From an uncultured SAR116 cluster alpha proteobacterium (GTDB lineage Bacteria; Pseudomonadota; Alphaproteobacteria; Puniceispirillales; Marisalimonadaceae), in NCBI GenBank assembly GCA_902595515.1, contig CACJQK010000002.1, positions 1 through 64,000 on the forward strand: a stretch of 64,000 bases of DNA, in the 5' to 3' direction. Positions 36,201 through 45,194 of this stretch are shown here, piece by piece. The notes under the pieces are model-generated. The model searched no databases. It was not told the DNA's origin and worked only from the letters and a program-made list of their open reading frames with translations. Position 1 is the first letter of the stretch, and each line of letters begins with the position of its first letter. Both the position numbers and the translations under genes were made by a program.

Positions 36201-36368
36201 TTAAAATTAATAACTTATGGATTACTTTGGCTGTCTAAAAATAAATTACCTATATCAGCTATCAAAAAATTAAAAGCTCCTGGTAAATATAGTGATGGAA
36301 ATAAACCTTATCTTACAATTTATGAAGTGTCACAAAAGTTTCATAATTTTTTTCTTGCTTATTACTAA
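36201..36368 (+). pseudogene. Tyrosine integrase N-terminal remnant (DUF4102-like)
   Basis: The frame reads LPISAIKKLKAPGKYSDGNK and PYLTIYE, the arm-type DNA-binding domain start seen in P4-like integrases (KxPGKYxDGxGLYL). It ends at a TAA at 36366-36368 after about 55 codons, with no catalytic Arg/His/Tyr domain. No start codon with ribosome site is clear. A relic of an excised or decayed mobile element. Confidence 0.72.
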
Positions 36369-36414
36369 TAATCGATTTCAAAATATATATTTAATTATGG
36401 ATTAGGAGATTGTG

Positions 36415-37050
36415 ATGACACCATGGGAAATAAAAGGAAGAGAACTAGCCAATTGTAACTGTGCATATGGTTGCCCCTGCCAATTTAATGCCTTACCCAC
36501 TCATGGAACATGTGAGGCGGCTGTTGGATATGAAATTGATAATGGCCATTATGGAAATATTAAACTTGATGGACTGCGTGTCTCGGCTACCTATAAATGG
36601 CCAGGTGCGGTGCACGAAGGAAACGGGGAATATCAGATTTTCATAGATGTAAATGCTACTCCGGAACAGCGTGACGCCATTGAGAAAATAGTAACAGGTG
36701 AAGACACTGAAGAAATGGCCACAATGTGGTGGATATTTAATGCAATGTGTACCAAACGTCATCCTACCGAATATAAAAAAATTAATACAGAAATAGACGT
36801 AGAAAATCGATTGGGCAGTGTGGTAGTAGATGGCACTTTAAATATCAAAGGGGAACCTATAAAAAATCCCGTAACAGGTGCAGAACATCGAGCAAGAATA
36901 GATCTTCCTGATGGATTTGAGTATAAAATAGCGGAAATGGGTAGCGCATCAACTATCACTACCGCTGGAGAAATAACTTTAACGAATAATAAAGATAGTT
37001 ATGCTCAGTTCGCCGAATTGCATTTAAACAACTCAGGGGTCATAAGGTAA
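36415..37050 (+). CDS. DUF1326 domain-containing protein
   Basis: A 211-residue protein. The N-terminus has GRELANCNCAYGCPCQFNALP, a cysteine-rich motif typical of DUF1326, and later HRARIDLPDGFEYKIAEMG. Probably a metal-handling protein; the family is nearly always followed by DUF2182 as here. ATG at 36415 is chosen (the GTG one codon earlier is possible) with GGAG upstream. The gene is distinctly GC-richer than the surroundings (for instance about 45% in the stretch 36601-36660), a sign of transfer. Confidence 0.87.
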   Translation: MTPWEIKGRELANCNCAYGCPCQFNALPTHGTCEAAVGYEIDNGHYGNIKLDGLRVSATYKWPGAVHEGNGEYQIFIDVNATPEQRDAIEKIVTGEDTEEMATMWWIFNAMCTKRHPTEYKKINTEIDVENRLGSVVVDGTLNIKGEPIKNPVTGAEHRARIDLPDGFEYKIAEMGSASTITTAGEITLTNNKDSYAQFAELHLNNSGVIR

Positions 37051-37085
37051 ACAGAATTCCTAATAGGACGTGAGCAAAGCTTTTA

Positions 37086-37940
37086 ATGCGGAATAATAAT
37101 AATAATACTGTCAATCTGACTTCTCTTGAATCACTTGTCCAGAGGGACAAAATAATAACGATTATCGCTATTGCTATTTTAGTAGCATCGACTTTCATAT
37201 ATACAGTCTTGGGTGTAGGAATGAATATGTCGGCTATTGAAATGACACCTGGTCTAGATAAATCACTGATGTCTATGCCAAACATGAGTACCATTAAAAG
37301 CATGGCTATGAAACCTGCTATATGGAATTTCAATTATAGTGTTTTAATGTTTTTTATGTGGTGGATGATGATGATAACAATGATGCTACCTAGTGCTGCC
37401 CCAATGATACTTCTCTACACAGCGCTTATAAGGAAAACACAAAAAGCTCGAAATATTTTCAATGTCGTTTCTTTTTTTATTTGTGGATATTTATTAGCGT
37501 GGGCTATTTTCAGTGTTTTTGCTACGAGTATTCAATCAATTCTTGAACTTCAGGGGTTGATGTCTCCTATGATGATGGAGGCTACAAATACTTATTTGTC
37601 AGTAGGTATACTTATAGCAGCTGGAGTTTATCAACTTTCACCTTTAAAAACGGTGTGTTTGGAAAAATGCCGCCAACCTGCGAGCTTTCTGTCTGATTAC
37701 AAAAACACTTGGGTTGATTCCCCATTACGAATTGGTCTCGTGCATGGTTTTTATTGTGTCGGATGCTGTTGGTTTTTAATGGGATTACTTTTCTTTGGTG
37801 GCATTATGAATTTATATTGGATTGTCGGTCTTATAATCTTTGTTGCTGTGGAAAAACTGCATGAAAAAGGTGCAATATTTGGAAAAATTTTGGGATGCTG
37901 CGCTATACTCTTAGGTCTAGCATTTTTGTTTCACTCGTAG
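37086..37940 (+). CDS. DUF2182 integral membrane protein
   Basis: A 284-residue membrane protein with about seven helices. It has the Met-rich MFFMWWMMMITMMLPSAAPM segment, a ThiW-like Cys cluster (GFYCVGCCWFLMGLLFFGGIM) and a downstream VCLEKCRQP. These features match the predicted metal-binding DUF2182 family (possibly copper or another soft metal). It lies 35 bases after the DUF1326 gene and shares its richer GC, so the pair moved together. Confidence 0.87.
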   Translation: MRNNNNNTVNLTSLESLVQRDKIITIIAIAILVASTFIYTVLGVGMNMSAIEMTPGLDKSLMSMPNMSTIKSMAMKPAIWNFNYSVLMFFMWWMMMITMMLPSAAPMILLYTALIRKTQKARNIFNVVSFFICGYLLAWAIFSVFATSIQSILELQGLMSPMMMEATNTYLSVGILIAAGVYQLSPLKTVCLEKCRQPASFLSDYKNTWVDSPLRIGLVHGFYCVGCCWFLMGLLFFGGIMNLYWIVGLIIFVAVEKLHEKGAIFGKILGCCAILLGLAFLFHS

Positions 37941-38101
37941 CCATACATTAAATTAGCTTAACAACTTTTTTAAATTTACTTTTCATAGATATTTAAAATT
38001 CCCTTTAATACATGAATTTTCAATAAAGATACTAAAAAGTAATTAAATATAAATTATTATAGTTGATTAAAACTAAATAACTAGTTATATAGTTTATTAT
38101 T

Positions 38102-38398
38102 ATGATTGATAATGTGGTTGCTGCAAAAGGATTTAACGCTGTTGGTTCAAAGTCTAGATTAATTGTTTTAACAGAGCTGGTTAAAGTTGGTTCAAATGGA
38201 CTAACAATTGGAGAAATTCAAGAATTAGTTAACATCCCCCTTTCAACTCTGGCTCATCATCTCGATCATCTAAAAAAAGCAAATCTTATTCACCAAGAAA
38301 AAAAAGGGAGATCAACTTATAACTTTGCACAATTCAACCATATTCAACAATTGACAGACTACCTTCTTAAAGAATGCTGTGTAAATGAGAGAAAATAA
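38102..38398 (+). CDS. ArsR/SmtB-type winged-helix regulator
   Basis: A 98-residue repressor-type protein. The winged helix has TIGEIQELVNIPLSTLAHHLDHLKKANLI (residues 38-66) with the RSTYNF wing, and ends CCVNERK: a Cys pair that may bind thiophilic metal. It overlaps the next start by one base (TAATG), so it is cotranscribed with the permease it likely controls. Confidence 0.85.
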   Translation: MIDNVVAAKGFNAVGSKSRLIVLTELVKVGSNGLTIGEIQELVNIPLSTLAHHLDHLKKANLIHQEKKGRSTYNFAQFNHIQQLTDYLLKECCVNERK

Positions 38399-39438
38399 TG
38401 AAAGCTCTAATTTTAAAAAATATCAACATAGAAAATTTTAATTTTAAATCAGTTTGGACTATAGTTTTGTTAATACCATTATTGGTATTCATTTTGATTC
38501 CAGAGGATTTTAGCCCAATTATTACTTTTGCATCGAAAGCTTTGATGGGAACTATCCCTTTTATATTATTTGCAGTTAGTTTGGTAGCTTATTTAAAAGC
38601 AAGTGGTGCTGAAAGTTTAGTTTCAAAAGCTTTTAAAGGTAAAGAAGTTAGAACTATTTTTATTGCAACTCTTGTTGGTGGACTTGCTCCTTTTTGTTCA
38701 TGTGAAGTTATCCCATTTATAGCAAGTATGCTTGCTTTAGGTGTCCCACTTTCAGCTGTAATGGCTTTCTGGTTGTCATCTCCATTAATTGATCCTCCAG
38801 CATTATTAATCACTGCAAGTGCATTAAGTTGGGATTATGCTATTGCAAAAACACTTTCTGCTTTGGCAATTGGATTAATTGGTGGTTTTGGTATTTATTT
38901 TTTATCAAAATTTGGAATGTTCTCTCATCCATTAAAACAGCAAAACAAAAATAGTTGTGGATCTTGTTGTGGTACTACAGACCCTTTTAACCAAGATCTT
39001 GAATTAAAATTTTGGAATAAAACTGAAAGAATAAATATATTTAAAGAAGAATTCACATCAAATGGATTATTTCTATTGAAATGGCTATCTCTGGCTTATC
39101 TAATTGAAGCATTAATGGTTCAATACCTATCAGCACAAGTTATAGGAAATTTCTTGTCTGGTGACGGATTCTCTTCAATTATAATTGGTGCGTTTGCTGG
39201 GGTACCAGCTTATTTAAATTCATATGCAGCCCCTGCAATTGTATCTGGACTAATCGAACAAGGGTTAAGTTCAGGAGGTGCTATGGCATTCTTAGTTGGT
39301 GGCGCAATCAGTTCTATTCCTGCAATGACTGCCGTTTGGTCTTTAGTTAACCGTTCAACATTTATTGCTTATCTTGTATTTGGTTTTGGTGGGGCTATTT
39401 TATGTGGAATAGCTTTTCAAAGTTATATGAATATTTAA
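38398..39438 (+). CDS. Permease (DUF318/UPF0718 type), probable metal or metalloid efflux
   Basis: A 346-residue protein with ten or so helices. Signature PFCSCEVIPFIASMLALGVPLSAVMAFWLSSPLIDPPA (about residues 98-135) is characteristic of the PF03773 permease family, some of which act as arsenical exporters. A Cys-rich cytoplasmic loop (NSCGSCCGTT, near 185) probably binds metal. The second repeat has GVPAYLNSYAAPAI. Directly coupled to the ArsR gene. Confidence 0.85.
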   Translation: MKALILKNINIENFNFKSVWTIVLLIPLLVFILIPEDFSPIITFASKALMGTIPFILFAVSLVAYLKASGAESLVSKAFKGKEVRTIFIATLVGGLAPFCSCEVIPFIASMLALGVPLSAVMAFWLSSPLIDPPALLITASALSWDYAIAKTLSALAIGLIGGFGIYFLSKFGMFSHPLKQQNKNSCGSCCGTTDPFNQDLELKFWNKTERINIFKEEFTSNGLFLLKWLSLAYLIEALMVQYLSAQVIGNFLSGDGFSSIIIGAFAGVPAYLNSYAAPAIVSGLIEQGLSSGGAMAFLVGGAISSIPAMTAVWSLVNRSTFIAYLVFGFGGAILCGIAFQSYMNI

Positions 39439-39757
39439 ATACTATTTTTTGTATTTTTTTTGATGAAAGATACGAAATTATTGCAAATATATATGGTAAA
39501 AAAAAAGTTGAAATTTATCACAACAAACCATTATCAATAATTCAAATTTTACATCAAAATTTTGAAAATTTTCACATTCTTGTAACACTTATACGTATAA
39601 TATAAATTAATAATCTTTATAAATTAAATGGGTTGATTTTAAGTAAATATTTTAAGTAATTTAATTGAGTGATAAATATTTATATTGAACAATTTTTTAC
39701 CTTATACATAATCATAGAATGAAGTATTATATTTAAGTTATTTTGAAAGGTGTTTTT
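39439..39757. other. Interval after the permease with no gene seen
   Basis: AT-rich, stops in all frames, no RNA gene or terminator clearly recognised. The ribosome site GAAAGGTG of the next gene is at its end. Confidence 0.4.
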
Positions 39758-40579
39758 ATGGAACTTGCTCCAGTACCATTTAACGAAAATGAAAGAGTCA
39801 AAACCGTTATTAAAACTGGATTAATTGACTCTCCTAACTCAGAGATGTTTCAAGTTTACTGCGATCTAGCTAAAGATTTGACTGGTTTCCAAAGTGCTAC
39901 ATTCAGTCTGTATGATGGAAATAATCAATGTAGTATTTCTTCATCCGGTAGAGATGAATTTGTATCGGGTTCAATAAGTGACAAGGGCGTAAATAATATT
40001 TGTGCTTACGTGTTGCTTGATACCGAACCACTTTTAATGCCTGACCTTAGAAAGGATCCTATTTGGAAGAATCATCCAAAAATCTTAAATGGCACAGCCA
40101 CAACGCTAGGATATGCTGGTTTTCCTGTAATAAATAAAGATAATTATGCACTAGGGACATTATGTATGAAACATCCCAAGCCTAGAGAATTATCTCAAAA
40201 ACAAATAGAGTTGGTAAAAAAGATCACTTCAAATATGGCTCATTTACTTGACTTACATATTGAGCAAAAGGAACTTACATCAAATAAAGTTTTAGAAATA
40301 ATAAATATTTTTAAACAAAAATTTCCAGGTTTTACAATTAGTGATCTTGAGGCATTTTTATCTTTGGCAGCAAACTTTGATATTTTAGAAATCAATGCTT
40401 CTAATTTATTGAGATATAATTTATGTAAAAAAAACACAAATAGTTCTTTTAGTTTATCTCATTTAGGAAGAAAACTATTAGAAGATATGGAGCTTAAACC
40501 CAAAAATATGAAAAAAATCAAAATTAAAGGTCGTGAAGCAGATAATAAAATTGAAGAATTATTGTCTGAGATTAACTAA
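39758..40579 (+). CDS. GAF domain-containing protein
   Basis: Residues 1-165 form a GAF domain: FQVYCDLAKDLTGFQSATFSLYD, NNICAYVLLDTEPLLMPDLRKDPIWKNHP, and GYAGFPVINKDNYALGTLCM, the last being the typical GTLC end. The remaining residues are helical with no kinase or cyclase domain. Cys in NICAYV might serve as a sensor, but that is inference. I start at ATG 39758; a TTG at 39743 is also in frame but GAAAGGTG fits the ATG. It abuts the next ATG exactly (stop ends at 40579, start at 40580). Confidence 0.8.
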   Translation: MELAPVPFNENERVKTVIKTGLIDSPNSEMFQVYCDLAKDLTGFQSATFSLYDGNNQCSISSSGRDEFVSGSISDKGVNNICAYVLLDTEPLLMPDLRKDPIWKNHPKILNGTATTLGYAGFPVINKDNYALGTLCMKHPKPRELSQKQIELVKKITSNMAHLLDLHIEQKELTSNKVLEIINIFKQKFPGFTISDLEAFLSLAANFDILEINASNLLRYNLCKKNTNSSFSLSHLGRKLLEDMELKPKNMKKIKIKGREADNKIEELLSEIN

Positions 40580-40909
40580 ATGTTTGCAAAAATATATAAT
40601 TTAAAGTTTTCTGGTGTATCTGAAGCGAAGGTCGCTTCTTCTTTTTGTTCCGATAATCTGGGCAAAAGAATTTCTAAATACAATATTAGATCGCTAAACA
40701 TTTCTATTGGTTCATGTGGTAGTTTATCAATAAGTATTAGATTTCAAACAGGTGCTGACTTAAATAAATTTGATAATGACGCTACATCAATTTTTAAAGA
40801 TTTAAAAGCCTCATTTACATTCAAAGAAAATCAGTACTCGGGTGTTTTTGTTTACAATTATGAGTCAGAGCCAATATCAGCTGAAATTTCAGTTAATTCT
40901 AAGATGTAA
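40580..40909 (+). CDS. Small hypothetical partner of the GAF protein
   Basis: A 109-residue protein with no recognisable domain. Starts on the base following the GAF gene stop, a spacing that implies translational coupling. Sequence is beta-rich with a central GSCGSLSISIRFQTGAD. No signal or membrane helix. Possible effector or regulator of the GAF sensor. Confidence 0.65.
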   Translation: MFAKIYNLKFSGVSEAKVASSFCSDNLGKRISKYNIRSLNISIGSCGSLSISIRFQTGADLNKFDNDATSIFKDLKASFTFKENQYSGVFVYNYESEPISAEISVNSKM

Positions 40910-41068
40910 GATAGCTACACTTTAGAGTAATGCTATGTTAGTAAAAATAATAAGAATGAGAGGCTAGAATTATATTTTTGCATAAATGCGATATTTTTGT
41001 ATGATTTATTATAATTTCGAAAACGGTATTTATAAATTTCAAATCTAAACAAAAAATCTTTGTCATTT

Positions 41069-42271
41069 ATGTTATTTGATTGGGCTACCTCTCCAATACC
41101 AACTATTCATACCACTTTTATTTTTTCTGTGTACTTTGTAAATTCAATTGCAGATAACTCTGGAAGTTTTTATTGGGGACTTATTATTGGTATTGCTGGT
41201 GTTTTAACAGCTTTCCTTGGTCCTTTATTAGGAAGTTTTTCAGATAAAAAAGGGATTAGAAAAAAAACTCTATTTATTTTGGTTTTAATAGGTTTTTTAG
41301 CTACTAGCCTTTTATGGTTTGCAAAACCAAACGAAAAATATTTTCTATACGCAATAGTTTTTTCATTTTTATCTATCTTATCGATGGAATTAATTTTTGT
41401 CTCATATAATTCACTATTAAAAAAGGTTTCAGATAAAAATGATTATGGAAAAATTTCAGGTTTATCATGGTGTTCAGGCTATATTGGTGGTATCTCAGCT
41501 TTAATAATTTGTTTAGTTTTATTTATATTTCCTACTGAATTACCTTTTAATATCTCAAAAGATCAAGGTGGTGATGTTAGAAGTTGTATGGTTTTTATTT
41601 CAATATGGTTAGTCATATTTAGTATACCTATTTTTTTATATGTAGAAGAGCCAAAAAAAAATGTGACTCAAAAAAATACTATAAATTATTTAATTGAAGG
41701 ATTTAAGATTATAGTTAAGAACAAAACACTACTTAGGTATTTCGTTGCAAGAGTTTTTTATTTTGATGCATTAGTAACAATTTTTGCCTTTGGCGGTATC
41801 TACGCATCTAAGGTATTTAATTTCTCTCAAACTGAAATATTATATTTTGCAATTTTAATTAATATTTCTGCTGCCCTAGGAGCTTTTTTAGGTGGGTTTT
41901 TTGATGATAAATTCAGTCCTTTTAAAGTAATAAAGATTTCAATTTTAGGGATTATTTTTTCTGGTATTATTCTACTTTTAATTAATGATAAAAATTTATT
42001 TTGGCTGGTAAGCTTTTCATTGGGAATTTTTATTGGTCCATTACAATCATCGAGTAGGGTGCTATTAACAAAAATAATACCTGAAGAAAGGGGAGGCCAA
42101 TTTTTTGGCTTTGCAATCTTTTCAGGTAAAGTAACTAGTTTTTTAGGTCCTTTAATTTATGGTATTATCGCCACATCATTAAATAGTCAAAAATTTGCAA
42201 TGACATTCGTCATTCTACTCTTCATAATTTCAATTGTTTTAATTGGAAATAAAGAACCTGATAAGATTTAA
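41069..42271 (+). CDS. MFS transporter, UMF1/Atg22-like family
   Basis: About 400 residues and 11-12 membrane helices. The start LFDWATSPIPTIHTTFIF matches UMF1 proteins (DWAxS motif); LGSFSDKKGIRKKTLF is the MFS loop between helices 2 and 3; GPLQSSSRVLLTKIIPEERGGQFFGF is the second half signature. Probably an exporter; substrate unknown. ATG at 41069 preferred to a TTG at 41060. Confidence 0.87.
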   Translation: MLFDWATSPIPTIHTTFIFSVYFVNSIADNSGSFYWGLIIGIAGVLTAFLGPLLGSFSDKKGIRKKTLFILVLIGFLATSLLWFAKPNEKYFLYAIVFSFLSILSMELIFVSYNSLLKKVSDKNDYGKISGLSWCSGYIGGISALIICLVLFIFPTELPFNISKDQGGDVRSCMVFISIWLVIFSIPIFLYVEEPKKNVTQKNTINYLIEGFKIIVKNKTLLRYFVARVFYFDALVTIFAFGGIYASKVFNFSQTEILYFAILINISAALGAFLGGFFDDKFSPFKVIKISILGIIFSGIILLLINDKNLFWLVSFSLGIFIGPLQSSSRVLLTKIIPEERGGQFFGFAIFSGKVTSFLGPLIYGIIATSLNSQKFAMTFVILLFIISIVLIGNKEPDKI

Positions 42272-42330
42272 GCCAAAAATTGGATTAAATATAATGGTGA
42301 TATACTAACGATCATCGTTCTTATTTTGAG

Positions 42331-42449
42331 CACCAACGCCACCAACCCATCAATGAACCCTGGTCCGTGTTCCATGGACTACGGTCAATGGGCAGACCAC
42401 CCCCTGACCATTAATCAATGTTGATTAGGAAAAGGGTGCAGTAACCCCC
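42331..42449 (+). repeat. Dispersed repeat copy 4 (longest)
   Basis: The most complete copy: ACCCATCAATGAACCCTGGT, CCGTGTTCCATGGACTACGG, TCAATGGGCAGACCACCCCC, a TGACCATT stretch, then GTTGATTAGGAAAAGGGTGC and AGTAACCCCC. Internal inverted repeats include TGGTC/GACCA and GGTCA/TGACC, so the transcript could fold. Clearly GC-richer than the flanks. It lies about 110 bases from the 3' end of tRNA-Ser. Confidence 0.85.
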
Positions 42450-42480
42450 AACAATATTTGAGTTTAAGATTACACTTTAT

Positions 42481-42500
42481 TGTGGGTAGATTTGTGGGTA
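42481..42500 (+). repeat. TGTGGGTA direct repeat pair, possible integrase arm sites
   Basis: Two exact TGTGGGTA copies, 12 bases apart, between repeat copy 4 and the tRNA-Ser 3' end. Direct repeats of this kind flank att sites of P4-type integrases that use tRNA genes; a TGTGGGA also precedes the integrase remnant at 36201. Confidence 0.5.
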
Positions 42501-42554
42501 AAAAATATGTTAAATATAAAAATATAATAATATCAATATATTAAATACATATTA

Positions 42555-42644
42555 TGGCGGAGAGGAAGGGATTCGAACCCTTGAGAGGCGTTAACCCCAA
42601 CACGCTTTCCAGGCGTGCGCCTTAAACCGCTCGGCCACCCCTCC
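42555..42644 (-). tRNA. tRNA-Ser(GGA)
   Basis: Read on the minus strand: a 7-bp acceptor stem GGAGGGG / CCTCTCC, a D arm, anticodon stem CACGC/GCGTG with loop CTGGAAA (anticodon GGA), a long variable arm GTTGGGGTTAACGCC region typical of Ser, the T arm with TTCGAAT, discriminator G and an encoded CCA (42555-42557). Confidence 0.95.
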
Positions 42645-42760
42645 AAAAATTTAGATTTTACATCAACATTTTTTTTGGAGCAAGGTAATATAAGTTATTA
42701 TTATATTGAAATATTTTATATACGTTTTAGATTAAGCTAATATTAAATAGGCTTTATAAA

Positions 42761-43111
42761 ATGATAATTGGACGAATTTTAATTTTATTTGGAATATTTT
42801 CATTTATTCTTACTCTTATAAGCAATTATTTTGATATTGTTTTGCAAGTAGAGGGTAAAAACGAAATTACTCAATTAGGTCAATTTTGGTTTCATTTTGC
42901 ACCTAATAGCCTTCAAATTGCTGAAACTATAATTAGCCGATATGTTGATCCTTGTTCAGCATTAGACATTTTAGATTGTTCAGGGTTTATATGGCATCCA
43001 TTTATAACCTCTATATTATTAATGCCTGCTGCACCTATATTGGCCCTATTAAGTTTTATTTTTATTGCTTTCGGTCTTAAAAAATCAATAAGAAAGAGAA
43101 AAAAAACATAA
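42761..43111 (+). CDS. Small two-helix membrane protein, hypothetical
   Basis: A 116-residue protein with hydrophobic helices at residues 4-26 (ILILFGIFSFILTLISNYF) and 85-108 (ITSILLMPAAPILALLSFIFIAFGL), and an outward loop with HFAPNSLQIAETIISRYVDPCSALDILDCSGF that has two Cys, possibly a disulfide. No family recognised. It lies in front of, and converges on, lepA. Confidence 0.6.
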   Translation: MIIGRILILFGIFSFILTLISNYFDIVLQVEGKNEITQLGQFWFHFAPNSLQIAETIISRYVDPCSALDILDCSGFIWHPFITSILLMPAAPILALLSFIFIAFGLKKSIRKRKKT

Positions 43112-43128
43112 TTTAAGATATTTATAAA

Positions 43129-44931
43129 CTATTTATCCCCCATTTTAAGGGCTTCAAAAAAAGCATTTTGAGGTATCTCAACGCTGCCAAACTCTCGCAT
43201 TCTTTTTTTGCCTGCTTTTTGTTTTTCAAGAAGTTTCTTTTTTCGGGTAATATCACCACCATAACATTTCGCAGTAACATCTTTTCTCATAGCTGAAATA
43301 GTTTCTCTTGCTATTACTTTTCCACCAATTGCTGCTTGCAATGCTACCTTAAATAATTGTCTAGGAATGAGTTCTTTTAATCTTGTGCATATAGCACGTC
43401 CTCTTGTCTCAGCTTGATCTCTATGAGATATCATTGCTAAAGCATCAACAGGATCTCCATTAACTAAAATTGAGACACGAACAAGATCACCTTTTTTATA
43501 ATTATCAATTTGATAGTCAAAGCTAGCATATCCTGACGTCATGCTTTTTAATTTATCATAAAAATCAAAAACGACTTCATTTAATGGTAGTCTATAAACT
43601 ACCATAGCCCTGGTACCAGCATAGGTGAGATCTATTTGCTCTCCCCTTCTTTCAGTACATAGAGTAAGAACTGACCCAACATATTCATCTGGAACCATAA
43701 TAGTTGCCTTAATCCATGGCTCTTCAATGAAGTTAATATGATTTATGTCTGGCAAATCTGCAGGGTTATGAAGTAATAAACTTGTGTTATCATTTTTATG
43801 AACTGTATAAACAACGGATGGCGCTGTTGAAATTAATTCTAAATTAAACTCCCTAAATAATCTTTCTCTGATAATTTCCATGTGTAGAAGGCCTAAAAAT
43901 CCGCATCTAAACCCAAATCCCAGAGCAGCTGAAGTTTCAGCTTCAAAACTAAATGATGCGTCATTTAAAGACAATTTACTTAACGCTTCTCTTAGGTCAG
44001 AAAATTGAGCATTATCCATAGGAAACAATCCACAAAAAACTACCGGCACAGAGGGTTTGAAACCAGGTAACATCATTTCAATTGGATTTCTCTCGTCAGT
44101 TATTGTGTCTCCTACTTTACAATCTGCTACTGTTTTTACAGAAGCTGTAATAAATCCAATTTCTCCAGGACCTAACTCATCAACATTTATAATTTTAGGA
44201 GTGAATATACCAAGTTTTTCAATAGTGTGAGAAACCTTAGTGGACATAAATCGTATCTTTTGTCCTTTTTTTAAACTACCATTTACTACTCTTACTAAGG
44301 TTAATACGCCTAAATAAGGATCATACCAACTATCAATTAAAAGAGCTTGCAAGGGGGCATTAGGATCACCCTTTGGTGGAGCTAATCTTTCTACTAAAGA
44401 GGATAAAACATCTTTAATACCTTTACCTGTTTTAGCAGAAACCTCAATTCCATCTTCTCCAGGCAAGCCAATTACATCTTCTATCTGTTTTCTTATCCTT
44501 TCTGGTTCAGAAGCAGGCAGATCAATTTTATTAAGCACTGTTACAATTTCATGATTTACATCTATTGCTTGATAAACATTTGCTAAAGTTTGTGCTTCTA
44601 CACCCTGTGATGAATCTACTACTAGAAGAGATCCTTCACATGCAGAAAGCGATCTAGAAACCTCATAAGCAAAATCTACATGACCAGGGGTATCCATTAA
44701 ATTCAAAGTGTAAGTTTTATTATCGGTGTGCTTGTACAATAATCTAACCGTCTGAGCTTTAATCGTTATGCCCCTTTCCCTTTCAATTTCCATATTGTCA
44801 AGAACTTGTTCCTTCATCTCTCTCTCGGCCAAACCTTTACATTCTTGTATCAATCTATCAGCAAGTGTCGATTTGCCATGATCAATGTGTGCTATTATAG
44901 AAAAATTTCTTATTAGATTAATGTCTGTCAT
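43129..44931 (-). CDS. lepA: Elongation factor 4 (LepA)
   Basis: Translational GTPase, 600 residues. G1 [12 protein letters not shown]3 DTPGHVDF, G4 NKIDLP are clear near the N-terminus, and the C-terminal LepA domain has [27 protein letters not shown] and [22 protein letters not shown]. Acts at the ribosome to back-translocate or remodel stalled elongation. Confidence 0.97.
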   Translation of the reverse strand: MTDINLIRNFSIIAHIDHGKSTLADRLIQECKGLAEREMKEQVLDNMEIERERGITIKAQTVRLLYKHTDNKTYTLNLMDTPGHVDFAYEVSRSLSACEGSLLVVDSSQGVEAQTLANVYQAIDVNHEIVTVLNKIDLPASEPERIRKQIEDVIGLPGEDGIEVSAKTGKGIKDVLSSLVERLAPPKGDPNAPLQALLIDSWYDPYLGVLTLVRVVNGSLKKGQKIRFMSTKVSHTIEKLGIFTPKIINVDELGPGEIGFITASVKTVADCKVGDTITDERNPIEMMLPGFKPSVPVVFCGLFPMDNAQFSDLREALSKLSLNDASFSFEAETSAALGFGFRCGFLGLLHMEIIRERLFREFNLELISTAPSVVYTVHKNDNTSLLLHNPADLPDINHINFIEEPWIKATIMVPDEYVGSVLTLCTERRGEQIDLTYAGTRAMVVYRLPLNEVVFDFYDKLKSMTSGYASFDYQIDNYKKGDLVRVSILVNGDPVDALAMISHRDQAETRGRAICTRLKELIPRQLFKVALQAAIGGKVIARETISAMRKDVTAKCYGGDITRKKKLLEKQKAGKKRMREFGSVEIPQNAFFEALKMGDK

Positions 44932-45022
44932 TAAGTTCCCACAAATTCTTTTAGATATAATGCAAATTAGTTTTAAAAAAACTATTTTGCAATATTTAAA
45001 ATTTACATAAAACTGTAATAAC

Positions 45023-45050
45023 TTGACTAATCAAACATACAATTGATAAT
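45023..45050 (+). promoter_or_regulatory. Candidate promoter of leuA
   Basis: TTGACT at 45023-45028, a 16-base spacer, GATAAT at 45045-45050. This is close to the sigma-70 consensus. Initiation would fall near 45057, just before the leader ORF at 45062. Confidence 0.55.
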
Positions 45051-45061
45051 GTTGATATGTT

Positions 45062-45154
45062 ATGTATATAAATTATAATTCGATTCTTATTCAGGTTCTA
45101 AATTTTTTAATAAACCCGTGCTCTAAGGAGTCCGGGATGATTTTTAACAACTAA
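45062..45154 (+). CDS. Possible leuA leader peptide
   Basis: A 30-codon frame from ATG 45062 to TAA at 45154, starting about five bases after the expected transcription start, like leaderless trpL of rhizobia. It contains SILIQVLNFLINP, with several Ile, Leu and Val codons (CTT, CTA, TTA) just upstream of a hairpin. In this AT-rich genome Ile/Leu runs are common, so this is a hypothesis rather than a proven attenuator. Confidence 0.35.
   Translation: MYINYNSILIQVLNFLINPCSKESGMIFNN
45115..45145 (+). terminator. Hairpin within the leuA leader
   Basis: CCCG-T-GCTC, loop TAAG, GAGT-C-CGGG, then GATGATTTTT: a stem of two blocks with one mismatch followed by a short T-run. It is the only notable structure in the leader and could be an attenuator terminator or an RNA motif. 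Confidence 0.4.
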
Positions 45155-45194
45155 AGAAATTAAATTTTGAACTTAAAATATAAGGTAAAGAATT

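Noticed and set aside
36040-42644. Duplicated tRNA-Ser 3' end marking the other island boundary
   Set aside because: I looked for the ATTCGAACCCTT-type tRNA end near the integrase remnant and did not find it.
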